Shown in pieces: positions 1 through 7,496 of a DNA stretch of 39,932 nucleotides. Origin of the DNA: an uncultured Agathobacter sp. (GTDB lineage: Bacteria; Bacillota; Clostridia; Lachnospirales; Lachnospiraceae); assembly GCA_934316545.1 (NCBI GenBank), contig CAKRDT010000017.1:1-39932 (forward strand), written 5' to 3'. The position numbers were made by a program, and so were the translations under genes. The stretch's first letter is position 1; each line of letters opens with the position of its first letter. The notes beneath the pieces are model-generated. The model was not told the DNA's origin, made no database searches, and saw only the letters and a list, made by a program, of their open reading frames with translations.

Positions 1-27
1 TACAGGCTCCATCTTTTAGCTGCATAA
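1..27 (+). CDS. IS3-family transposase OrfB, extreme C-terminus (partial)
   Basis: The + strand reads YRLHLLAA followed by TAA at 25-27. IS3/IS150 transposases commonly end with a proline-valine-x-tyrosine-arginine-leucine stretch and a short tail, so these codons fit the last residues of the DDE integrase-like subunit. The rest lies to the left of the window, so domains and intactness cannot be judged. Its position 58 bases inside the proposed IS end is what such elements show. Confidence 0.55.
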   Translation, partial: YRLHLLAA

Positions 28-29
28 AG

Positions 30-56
30 AAAAACGAGACGACCGAAGTCGCCTCG
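30..56 (-). terminator. Intrinsic terminator with TTCG loop inside the IS end
   Basis: On the minus strand a 9-bp stem (CGAGGCGAC / GTCGTCTCG, one G-U pair) encloses a stable TTCG loop and is followed by TTTTTCTTT. This is a textbook rho-independent terminator for leftward transcription. It would end transcripts from the P-loop gene at 128-550 and shield the insertion sequence from outside read-through. The + strand side has only TAAAAG after the stem, so termination in that direction should be weak. Confidence 0.8.
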
Positions 57-127
57 TAAAAGTCTAACTTTGAGGGGGCACCTCATTTTGGCAGCCTTTT
101 TATTTTGTTTAATTTTAATTATAGTGA

Positions 128-550
128 TTAAAGAGAAACAACAACTTTCGCTTTCGCACATTCAGGTAATGCATTCTTATCTTTGGATACACTAAGAATA
201 AAACGAACTTTGTATTTTTCACTAATGACATCAAGTTTTTCAATTGCTTTCATAATATCCTCATTGGATTCAATAAACGCAATTGTGAGGAAACTGTCAA
301 GATACATCTCTTCAAGGTCGTGATCTTGAGATACAATTCCACAAATAAAACCTAAAAATTCATCACAATTGGAAATAGGATAATCTACAACATTGATCAG
401 TCGAACCTTGTTATTGAGCTCATACATATGCTTCTGACTCTTATCCAGATATACAACATTGCCGGATACAGTTGCAATCGAACTATTGACTCTTCCTAAG
501 AGCTCTTTGGTCTTTCCTTTTCCCTTTTCACCGCATATAATTTCGATCAT
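128..550 (-). CDS. Small P-loop protein of unknown function
   Basis: This 140-residue protein opens with a Walker A motif, GEKGKGKT at about residues 7-14, directly after the first beta strand. Later hydrophobic strands (near VVYLD, MYLDSFLTIAF and VRFILSVSKD) look like the alternating strands of a compact RecA-like ATP-binding fold; the aspartate in MYLDS could be the Walker B residue. No partner domain or membrane segment is visible. Such proteins are sometimes labelled PilT-like in automated annotation, but nothing here supports a pilus role. The ATG has an excellent AGGAGG seven bases upstream. The gene follows the dac gene after 96 bases with its own candidate promoter and ends before the IS terminator. 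ATP or GTP binding is likely; function is unknown. Confidence 0.8.
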   Translation of the reverse strand: MIEIICGEKGKGKTKELLGRVNSSIATVSGNVVYLDKSQKHMYELNNKVRLINVVDYPISNCDEFLGFICGIVSQDHDLEEMYLDSFLTIAFIESNEDIMKAIEKLDVISEKYKVRFILSVSKDKNALPECAKAKVVVSL

Positions 551-614
551 GGCATTTCCTCCTAAACACTATAATATTGTAATAATACATAAAAAATGTG
601 TAACTCTTGAATTA

Positions 615-643
615 ATTATAGTATACTTGCACAGAAAAAACAA
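615..643 (-). promoter_or_regulatory. Candidate sigma-A promoter for the P-loop gene
   Basis: On the minus strand TTGTTT (643-638) is followed after 17 bases by a perfect TATAAT (620-615). It lies just after the stop of the dac gene and about 65-70 bases upstream of the start codon at 550. No terminator separates the two genes, so read-through is also possible. Confidence 0.6.
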
Positions 644-646
644 TCA

Positions 647-1618
647 TTAATTCGCAAAGGTCGATAAAATCTGATTCATTAAAAGATACATATTTGACCG
701 TGCATCTCCTTTAAATACAATGCTTATGATATCTTCGCCTTTTTTGTTTGTTGCATATAAAACAAGGCAATAGCCTGCAGCATTGGTTGTTCCGGTTTTG
801 CCGCCAACAACGGTAATTCCATCCGGCGCTTCGGTTTCTCCTGTCAAATAATGATTCGTGCTTTTCCAGGTTTTGGATACCGGATTCCCGCTTACATCTG
901 TATAATTCACATCAATGCTTTGGGTTTTTATAATATCAACGAAAACCTGTGACTTAATTGCCTCCTGAAAAATCAGATACATATCATAGACTGTCGTATA
1001 GTGTTCTTCATCGGGGAGCCCGTTTGCATTGATAAAATGACTATTGGTTGCTCCGAGTGCGAGCGCCTCTTGATTCATCGTTTCTGCAAACGCTTCCACG
1101 GATCCGGAATAATACTCAGCCAAGGCATTTGCAGCATCGTTTCCACTCACAAGCATCAAACCATACAGCAAGTCTTTGACGGAAATTTTATCTCTCGCAT
1201 TGATTCCGCAAACGGAAGATCCGGCCATATTTGCCACTGCCTCCGGGCTTACCGTAACCATGTCATTTAAATCGCAATGCTTAATGATGATATAGGCTGT
1301 CAGAATCTTTGTTGTGCTCGCCGGATACATTTTTCCGAATAAATTCTGGCTGTACAGAACTTCCTTCGAATCCAGGTTAAACACTCCTGCTCCACCAGCC
1401 AGATTTGACGATACTTTATCCGTGCCATAATCCATGTTGTCCGTTACACACAGATTTTGCGCAAAAAATTGATTGGAAGCCAAGCTTCCTGCATCGGTAT
1501 ACAATGAATATGGATTTTCGATTGAAGCCTTCCCGGTCGAGCAACCACTTATAAAAAGAGCTGCTATGCATGTAATACATAGCAGTTTGATGATGAAAGT
1601 TTTATTTGTACATCTCAC
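647..1618 (-). CDS. D-alanyl-D-alanine carboxypeptidase (S11 family), lipoprotein
   Basis: A 323-residue low-molecular-weight penicillin-binding protein that would trim the terminal D-alanine of peptidoglycan stem peptides outside the membrane. All three active-site motifs are present: STTK at 101-104 (nucleophile S101), SGN at 158-160 and KTG at 274-276. The N-terminus is a lipoprotein signal with lipobox ISGC and Cys26 as the lipid-modified residue. The protein ends soon after the catalytic domain, so it lacks the C-terminal beta domain and amphipathic anchor of E. coli PBP5-type enzymes; the lipid would replace that anchor. The start is GTG at 1618, overlapping the end of mgsA by 17 bases, with GAGGAG about 12 bases upstream. 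It is the last gene of the rod-shape operon. DacF/DacB-like is as precise as the sequence allows. Confidence 0.9.
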   Translation of the reverse strand: MRCTNKTFIIKLLCITCIAALFISGCSTGKASIENPYSLYTDAGSLASNQFFAQNLCVTDNMDYGTDKVSSNLAGGAGVFNLDSKEVLYSQNLFGKMYPASTTKILTAYIIIKHCDLNDMVTVSPEAVANMAGSSVCGINARDKISVKDLLYGLMLVSGNDAANALAEYYSGSVEAFAETMNQEALALGATNSHFINANGLPDEEHYTTVYDMYLIFQEAIKSQVFVDIIKTQSIDVNYTDVSGNPVSKTWKSTNHYLTGETEAPDGITVVGGKTGTTNAAGYCLVLYATNKKGEDIISIVFKGDARSNMYLLMNQILSTFAN

Positions 1619-1997
1619 GCCAGTCTAAGTCTCCTCTATCCAATGATTTAATCAAAAGCTCAGCAGTTGCCAGATTGGTAGCAAGTGGAATATTGTGTTC
1701 ATCACATAAACGAACAATACTATTGACATCCGGCTCATGCGACTTCGGCTTTAACGGATCACGCAAAAAGATAACAAGGTCAATTTCATTATGCTCAATC
1801 TGTGCACCAAGCTGCTGTGAACCACCGAGATGTCCTGCAAGATATTTATGAATCTGTAAATTTGCAACCTCTTCGATCAATCGACCGGTTGTTCCTGTTG
1901 CGAAAAGCTCATTTTTGGCTAATATACCTCGATATGCAATACAAAAATTCTGCATCAGTTTTTTCTTTGAATCATGTGCCACAAGTCCTATGTTCAT
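1602..1997 (-). CDS. mgsA: Methylglyoxal synthase
   Basis: Converts dihydroxyacetone phosphate to methylglyoxal and phosphate, a bypass of lower glycolysis used when phosphate is short or sugar phosphates accumulate. The 131-residue length is normal for the family. Recognisable elements are the N-terminal IGLVAHDSKK strand and lysines, the phosphate-binding ATGTTGRL, the GHLGGSQQLGA loop and FLRDPL, which carries a family-conserved aspartate near the active site. The ATG at 1997 follows GAGGGGG. It sits 13 bases after rodA and overlaps the dac gene. Its presence in a cell-wall operon is a known arrangement in related Clostridia, and any functional link to wall growth is inference. Confidence 0.95.
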   Translation of the reverse strand: MNIGLVAHDSKKKLMQNFCIAYRGILAKNELFATGTTGRLIEEVANLQIHKYLAGHLGGSQQLGAQIEHNEIDLVIFLRDPLKPKSHEPDVNSIVRLCDEHNIPLATNLATAELLIKSLDRGDLDWREMYK

Positions 1998-2010
1998 AAA
2001 AAACCCCCTC

Positions 2011-3117
2011 TTAATATTTTTTCGGTTGTAATCCTACATTCAATACAAACCCCATTCCCATATACAGTGTCAATAAAGAGGTCAGACCATAACTGACAAA
2101 TGGTAATGGAATACCGGTATTCGGCATCAGTCCTGTTGCTACAAAGATGTTGAAAATACTCTGGAATCCAATCAGTGCAGCCATACCGCAACAAATCAAT
2201 CTGCCGGACAGATCTTTTGCTTTACGCCCAATCAAAATACAATCAATCACAATAAAAAGAAGCAAAGCAATAATTGTAATGGTTCCAATAAAACCAAGCT
2301 CCTCTCCTGCTACGGAAAAGATAAAGTCCGTCTGTGGCTCAATGATATAGTTAGCATTCTTCATTGAAGTTGCAACAGAGTTATTAAGTCCCTTTCCCCA
2401 CAACTGACCGGATCCGATCGCCATAATTGAATTTTGCTGCTGAGCTGCGGTCTGTGCCCATTTCGGATCGGTCGGATACAACCATGCCATAATGCGTCCG
2501 AAATGGAAATCGGTTGCCGTCTCCGCAATCCGAATTACATACGTAAATCCTACGATACCAACAGGAATACTGATTCCAAGAACCGTTAATATTATTTTAT
2601 AACTTAATCCGGCAATAAACAAGAGGCTAACAAAAATTAATGCAACCGCAATGGAAGTTGACATGTCCGGCTGCTTTAAAATCAAAAGAAATGGTCCTCC
2701 AAGCAGCGCAAATGACCCCATAAGAACAGGAACTGTATTAATTTTTTCCTGATACTTCATAAAAAAACATGCAAAGAACAAAATAATCACAATTTTTGCC
2801 ATTTCAGACGGCTGAAACCGGATTCCGGCGATCTTAATCCAACGGGTTGCGCCCTTTGCGTCATCACCGAATATTTTTACCGCAATAAGCAACCCTATAG
2901 TACCTACATAATAAATCCAGGTAAAACGCAGCAAAAAGGAATAATCCATAAGCGAAATCACAAGCATCGCAACGATTCCCATAGCCATACCCATGATCTG
3001 TGTCTTCTGAACGGAATGCTTTGCGCTTCCTATCAGAAGGATGCCGATGACATTCAATATGATAATACTGACAATTAATTCCAAATGATAATTTCTAAGT
3101 TTGTATTGTTTTAACAT
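2011..3117 (-). CDS. rodA: Peptidoglycan glycosyltransferase RodA (SEDS family)
   Basis: A 368-residue integral membrane protein with about ten hydrophobic segments. It would polymerise lipid II into glycan strands for side-wall elongation together with the class B PBP encoded upstream at 4166-6973. SEDS signatures are visible: GDDAKGATRWI followed by RFQPSEMAKI in the first half, LKQPDMSTS, and near the C-terminus a long loop with GLMPNTGIPLPFVSYGLTS. The neighbours (mreBCD, mrdA) make RodA rather than FtsW the right assignment. The ATG lies one base after the minE stop, with only a modest GAAGAGAG upstream, so translation is probably coupled. Confidence 0.93.
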   Translation of the reverse strand: MLKQYKLRNYHLELIVSIIILNVIGILLIGSAKHSVQKTQIMGMAMGIVAMLVISLMDYSFLLRFTWIYYVGTIGLLIAVKIFGDDAKGATRWIKIAGIRFQPSEMAKIVIILFFACFFMKYQEKINTVPVLMGSFALLGGPFLLILKQPDMSTSIAVALIFVSLLFIAGLSYKIILTVLGISIPVGIVGFTYVIRIAETATDFHFGRIMAWLYPTDPKWAQTAAQQQNSIMAIGSGQLWGKGLNNSVATSMKNANYIIEPQTDFIFSVAGEELGFIGTITIIALLLFIVIDCILIGRKAKDLSGRLICCGMAALIGFQSIFNIFVATGLMPNTGIPLPFVSYGLTSLLTLYMGMGFVLNVGLQPKKY

Positions 3118-3118
3118 C

Positions 3119-3325
3119 TTATGCTCTCTTCTTCGTTTGCTTTAATATCACTTTTATCTCATAGTTCTCCGGAGACACTTCATAATACCGTGCGATAATA
3201 TCTGCAATCTCCTTTTTCATCCGGGTAATCATAGCCGGTGAATGCTCCATCACTTCCGATTCAACCATCAGCTTTAACCGCTCTCTTGCGATACTTCCTG
3301 TTGCCTCTGCCCGATTATGCCTCAT
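3119..3325 (-). CDS. minE: MinE-like division topological specificity factor, short
   Basis: MinE normally stimulates MinD ATPase at the membrane and moves the division inhibitor away from mid-cell. SIARERLKLM corresponds to the MinD-binding segment of E. coli MinE (IAKERLQ, including the key arginine), and MKKEIADIIARYYEVSPENYEIKV matches the start of the topological specificity domain. The protein is only 68 residues against about 88 in E. coli. It lacks the hydrophobic amphipathic N-terminus that binds membrane, and it stops before the last beta strand. I chose ATG at 3325, with AAGGA eight bases upstream, over an in-frame GTG at 3331. The gene overlaps minD by 11 bases. No minC is next to it. 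Confidence 0.8.
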   Translation of the reverse strand: MRHNRAEATGSIARERLKLMVESEVMEHSPAMITRMKKEIADIIARYYEVSPENYEIKVILKQTKKRA

Positions 3326-4124
3326 AACCACATTCCTTTCCTCTCAAACTGATCTTTTCCTGTCTTACATACGGACTCTCCGTATTAAGATCAACCGGAA
3401 TCAACCGTGGGCTTGAAACACTCCGTGCGGCGTTCATAAAAGCCCGTGCGGATTTTGTATGCATGGATATTACAGGAATTCCCTGATTCTGACTGATGAT
3501 CACTTTATCATCCGTCGGGATCACAGCGATGCTGCGCATACCAAGGACTTCTTCGATATCCTGTTGTGACAGCATATCGTGCTTCCGGACAAGCCTTGCA
3601 TGATAAGCATTGATCAATAGATCGACTTGTGGTATTCTCATGCTCTCAAGCAGGTAGATCACACGGCCGGCATCCCTCACAGCAGAAATATTCGGTGTCG
3701 TTACAACAACCGCACGATCTGCCGCTGATACCGAAAAATGAAATCCTTCATCAATTCCTGCCGGACAATCAATCAGTATGTAATCAAATTCCTGCTTTAA
3801 TTGCGTTATGAGTGTATAAAGTTTACTTTCATAATCCCGTACCTTTTTGCAGCGCAGCGAAGCCGGGATCATAAACAGGTTTGGATAACGCTTATCCCGG
3901 ATCAAAGCCTGTTTCAGTCTGCACTGATTTTCAAGGAGGTCGATCAGATTATACTGTATCTGATCCTCCATCCCCATTACAACGTCCAAATTTCGAAGTC
4001 CCATGTCTGTATCAAGCATGATGACTTTTTTATCCAATCGTGAAAGTCCTGCTCCAATGTTTGCAATCGTTGTAGTCTTGCCAACACCGCCTTTTCCTGA
4101 AGTGAAAACAATTGCCTCACCCAT
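3315..4124 (-). CDS. minD: MinD-like division site ATPase without an evident C-terminal membrane anchor
   Basis: A 269-residue ParA/MinD ATPase with the deviant Walker A GKGGVGKT at 10-17, the DTDMGLRNLD switch region, DCPAGID (Walker B region) and SAVRD, which in MinD lies near the MinC/MinE contact face. MinD normally dimerises on ATP binding, binds membrane through a C-terminal amphipathic helix and recruits MinC. Here the last 30 residues are polar and charged (VRQEKISLRG then KECGYEA) with no phenylalanine/leucine-rich helix. Reading the other two frames over the same bases does not reveal one, so a simple frameshift does not explain it. GGAGG lies 11 bases before the ATG. minC is absent between mrdA and this gene. 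Confidence 0.88.
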   Translation of the reverse strand: MGEAIVFTSGKGGVGKTTTIANIGAGLSRLDKKVIMLDTDMGLRNLDVVMGMEDQIQYNLIDLLENQCRLKQALIRDKRYPNLFMIPASLRCKKVRDYESKLYTLITQLKQEFDYILIDCPAGIDEGFHFSVSAADRAVVVTTPNISAVRDAGRVIYLLESMRIPQVDLLINAYHARLVRKHDMLSQQDIEEVLGMRSIAVIPTDDKVIISQNQGIPVISMHTKSARAFMNAARSVSSPRLIPVDLNTESPYVRQEKISLRGKECGYEA

Positions 4125-4165
4125 GATGAAAGAAACCTCCGATTTGATTAAAATGTATTTATGCC

Positions 4166-6973
4166 TTAATCGGTTACCGAATTACTTGAGGAACCGTTGA
4201 CACCTGATGCTTTTGTCTTCTGCAGATCTTCCAACGTCTGCTCACCATAATAATAAGAAATGATATTTCGAGCCGCAAAGGCAGCATTATGCGAACTATA
4301 TCCATATGCGATTCTTGTGGCAATGGTAATCTCAGGATTATCGTATGGGGCATATCCAACAAAAAGTCCGTGGTTCGGATGATCCTCCTGCTGAGCGGTA
4401 CCTGTCTTGCCGGCAACCGGAATGTCAAGCCCTTTAAAACTTTCAAGTTCTTCTCCTACCATACGCATGCCGGAATGAATTGCATCCCATTGGCCGGAAG
4501 TAAGGTTGTCCGAAATATCTTCATACTCCGCTTTATATTTTTTTACCGTTTTACCGTTCGCATCAACAATTTTGTTCATTAATTGATACGAATACAGCTT
4601 TCCGGACGTAACCGCGGTCACATATCGTGATAATGCCGCAGTCGTAATATTGTTATTACTCTGACCGATTGCAGCCATAACCGGATACGATGTCGCTGTT
4701 TCCGATTTGATTTCTTCAATCTCAAGTCCGGTCTTTTCATCTAATCCATACATATGAGCATATTTCTGGATGTAATCAATACCGTTTGCATCATTATAAT
4801 TGCCGGTATCTTTCTGTGCCAGACGATATCCTACGGTATAGAAAAACACATTGCAGGAATCCCGTATTGCCTCAGAAACATTGTCAAGGCCATGTCCTCC
4901 CGGAGAAATCCAGCACTTCGGCTGATTACTGATCTCGGTAAACTTACCGTTGCATCGGATCTGGTCCGACGTAGAAATAACACCGGATGCAAGACCGGCA
5001 GTGGCCGTAACCATCTTAAACGTTGATCCAGGTGCAGTACGCTCCTGCGTAGCATAATTCCACAAAGGATTTGATTTGTCTTTGCGCAGTGATTCATAGT
5101 AAACAGAATCGACACCGTTTGCAAGCTTATTATTATCATATCCCGGATAGCTGACTAACGCACGGATCTCACCGGTCTTAGCATCTGTAACAATTGTCGA
5201 ACCGGTACATGGTTCCAGAGCAAGCTGCGCCGGCGTGATTTCAACACGATTAATCTTATCCATAATAAAATCATATGGAGCAAGAGTTCCGTTTTTTAAT
5301 TTGGTGACAGTAGCATCATCATAATCAAGAACACCCTGCTCAAACAATACAATACACAAATTTCTGGGAGATATTTCTCCGCGTGCAATCATATATTCAT
5401 AAATAATCGTATTAAAATCTTTATCATCACTTAATTCATCCAGAATATAATTGCATAGTGCATCATATACTTCAGAAGAATCCGCGTATTTCTCATCAAC
5501 CGATAACTGGCTGATATCAATCCACTGCTGGGAAATACAATAGTTTAAATACTCTTTCGGACTGATTTTTTGATTTTTCCACTTCTGATAAGTTTCATCA
5601 TTTGTGTCAATTTCGGAAGTGAGAAGAATTCCGTTATCCTTGAGCATGGAAATAATATGTGTGAATTCATCCAGCGTTTCATCCGACATCTGATCTAATG
5701 CCTTTGGGGAAGTCGTCAGCTCTTTTTTTATGTTCTTCCGCACATTTTTATGAGTATTTTTAAAAGAAGAATACAGCCCCTTTTCGGTTGCAGATGCATC
5801 CTCTTCCGTAAAATGTGAAATATCAATCACACGATTTCCGATTAAAGCCTTATACACATCTATGATTGGAATGTTACCCGCTTTAATATTTGAGTAAACA
5901 ATACCTGCTATTTCACGTTCCAGGGCAATATAGGTTGCTTTCTGAAGATCTGCGTCAATGCTCAGATACAAATCATCTCCCGCTACCGAGTCCGTATTAC
6001 TGATGATTTCCGATATTCGGCCGACGGTATCAATGTAAAATTTACGTTCACCATTCTGACCGCGCAGATACTGTTCATAATACTGCTCCAATCCGGCTTT
6101 GCCGACGGTATCATTTTCCGTATAACTTTCATCTTTTGCAACAAGCGTCTTATATTCGGTATCCGAAATCTTACCGGTATATCCGATGATAGAAGAAAAA
6201 TATTCGCTGTAATTGTATTTGCGGATCATATCTTCATCCACTGAAACACCCGGAAGCGAGTCCATATGCTCATTCACATACGCTACAACCTCATCCGATA
6301 CATCCTGTGCGATCTTGGTTGATTTATAACGGGCATAAAAATTACCTTTGATTGCGTAACGAAGCACAACAATCTCATATGCAGTCTGTTTATCATAAGA
6401 ATGATCCACGCCAAAAATGTTCTTGGATTTCAGATATGTCATAATCTGTTCCGCGGTAGCGGTTGACTCGTTAAATCCATAATCCTTATTATACTCAAGA
6501 TCATCTACTGTTTTTGCGCCAAATACATCAATACGAAAACGATCCAATGCAGAACCGCTTACATTAAAACTGTATTTTCCGCTATCATCCAGATCGATTT
6601 TAAAATTATTGACCGGCGACTCTCCGTTTCTATGTAATGCTGTAAGGATTTCCGCAAGTTCTCCGTTTAAGGTCTCGTTCTTTTCTTCATCGGTTGCATA
6701 CTTTGAATTATCAATGATCGAAATAGAATAAGCCAGTTCATTGTATGCAAGCAGCTTCCCGTTTTTGTCGTAAATATTGCCTCGCGCCGCGTTGACTGCC
6801 TGTGTCTGTTGAATTTTTAACGAGAAATTATCCTGATATGATTTTCCATTAATAATCTGTAACACAAATACCCGCACTGCGATAATTGTAAAAAATACGA
6901 CAAAAATCACAGACAGGACAAATAATCTTGAACTGAAAAATTTTTTCAGGAACTCTTTAATATCATAACTCAA
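4166..6973 (-). CDS. mrdA: Penicillin-binding protein 2, class B transpeptidase, with large insertion
   Basis: A class B PBP that cross-links peptidoglycan during elongation with RodA. An N-terminal anchor (about residues 15-38) is followed by the PBP dimer region (ARGNIYDKNGKLLAYNE). Transpeptidase motifs are STFK with nucleophile S650, SNN in GQSNNN, and KTG at 856-858. At 935 residues it is about 300 longer than E. coli PBP2. Much of the excess is a hydrophilic stretch of about 220 residues (roughly 365-585) between LSIDADLQ and GSTIVTDAKTGEI, motifs that are close together in ordinary PBP2 proteins. The start is TTG at 6973, overlapping the mreD stop by 11 bases, with AGGAG about 11 bases upstream; no better start is in frame. 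MinD follows after 41 bases. Confidence 0.92.
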   Translation of the reverse strand: MSYDIKEFLKKFFSSRLFVLSVIFVVFFTIIAVRVFVLQIINGKSYQDNFSLKIQQTQAVNAARGNIYDKNGKLLAYNELAYSISIIDNSKYATDEEKNETLNGELAEILTALHRNGESPVNNFKIDLDDSGKYSFNVSGSALDRFRIDVFGAKTVDDLEYNKDYGFNESTATAEQIMTYLKSKNIFGVDHSYDKQTAYEIVVLRYAIKGNFYARYKSTKIAQDVSDEVVAYVNEHMDSLPGVSVDEDMIRKYNYSEYFSSIIGYTGKISDTEYKTLVAKDESYTENDTVGKAGLEQYYEQYLRGQNGERKFYIDTVGRISEIISNTDSVAGDDLYLSIDADLQKATYIALEREIAGIVYSNIKAGNIPIIDVYKALIGNRVIDISHFTEEDASATEKGLYSSFKNTHKNVRKNIKKELTTSPKALDQMSDETLDEFTHIISMLKDNGILLTSEIDTNDETYQKWKNQKISPKEYLNYCISQQWIDISQLSVDEKYADSSEVYDALCNYILDELSDDKDFNTIIYEYMIARGEISPRNLCIVLFEQGVLDYDDATVTKLKNGTLAPYDFIMDKINRVEITPAQLALEPCTGSTIVTDAKTGEIRALVSYPGYDNNKLANGVDSVYYESLRKDKSNPLWNYATQERTAPGSTFKMVTATAGLASGVISTSDQIRCNGKFTEISNQPKCWISPGGHGLDNVSEAIRDSCNVFFYTVGYRLAQKDTGNYNDANGIDYIQKYAHMYGLDEKTGLEIEEIKSETATSYPVMAAIGQSNNNITTAALSRYVTAVTSGKLYSYQLMNKIVDANGKTVKKYKAEYEDISDNLTSGQWDAIHSGMRMVGEELESFKGLDIPVAGKTGTAQQEDHPNHGLFVGYAPYDNPEITIATRIAYGYSSHNAAFAARNIISYYYGEQTLEDLQKTKASGVNGSSSNSVTD

Positions 6974-7484
6974 ATTTTGTTGCTCTCCTTTTCTCGTATG
7001 CTTCTAAACGCTGATTAATCTTTAGAAGAATAAAATAAAGAAAAATAGTAATTACCATTGTATAAACAAATTCCGGCAAAATAACCGAAGTCAGATAATA
7101 CAAGAAGTGAAATCTTCTTCTCATCAAAAACATGACACAATAGATCATAAGATTGCATGCAATATCGCTCGTTCCGATCATTACCATCGGAAGACGAAGC
7201 TCGTCCGGATAAAACCTCTTTTGAAACATTCCGTTGATATAACCGATATACATATAAAGTAAAGCATACACTCCAAGATAAAAACCAAAAAATATGTCGA
7301 CAAGCAGACCGCAAAAAAAGCCAATCCATAGCCCCTCTTTTTTTCCGCGCATCAGACCGAACGCAGAAACAACAATGATCAAAAGATTCGGCGCTATATT
7401 AGCGAATGTGAGTGTCTGAAAAACCGTCGTCTGTAGAAGGAAGCAGACGGTAATAATCAAAAATAAAACAATTTTCCTACGCAT
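6963..7484 (-). CDS. mreD: Rod shape-determining membrane protein MreD
   Basis: A 173-residue, very hydrophobic protein with about five membrane segments, opening MRRKIVLFLIITVCFLLQ, a typical MreD start. MreD is a membrane component of the elongasome that links MreC and MreB to PBP2/RodA. Sequence conservation in this family is low, so the assignment rests mainly on length, hydrophobicity, the GLWIGFFCGLLVDIFFG segment common in MreD, and its position between mreC and mrdA. AGGAG lies six bases before the ATG. Confidence 0.9.
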   Translation of the reverse strand: MRRKIVLFLIITVCFLLQTTVFQTLTFANIAPNLLIIVVSAFGLMRGKKEGLWIGFFCGLLVDIFFGFYLGVYALLYMYIGYINGMFQKRFYPDELRLPMVMIGTSDIACNLMIYCVMFLMRRRFHFLYYLTSVILPEFVYTMVITIFLYFILLKINQRLEAYEKRRATKFEL

Positions 7485-7496
7485 GGAGCACTCCTG

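Larger units (their letters stand above)
1..85 (+). mobile_element. Right end of an IS3-family (IS150-like) insertion sequence
   Basis: Only the 3' end of the element is in the window. Bases 1-27 read in frame as the last residues of an IS3-type OrfB transposase. A hairpin follows at 35-56. Bases 60-85, read inwards on the minus strand, start TGAGGTGCCCCCTC and continue AAAGTTAGACTT, which has the form of an IS150-group terminal repeat (TG, a C-rich block, then AAAGTTAGAC). The outer end is placed at base 85, so host DNA would begin at 86. The left end and the target-site duplication are outside the window. The family call rests on remembered terminal-repeat and C-terminal patterns, not a database match. 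Confidence 0.7.

Noticed and set aside
1561..1585. 8-bp inverted repeat (CTGCTATG/CATAGCAG) in the signal-peptide codons of the dac gene
   Set aside because: It lies inside coding sequence, has no T tract, and can arise from repeated leucine, cysteine and alanine codons.
3315..3420. A frameshift hiding the MinD membrane anchor
   Set aside because: Neither alternative frame over the minD 3' end encodes a hydrophobic amphipathic helix; both meet stop codons quickly.
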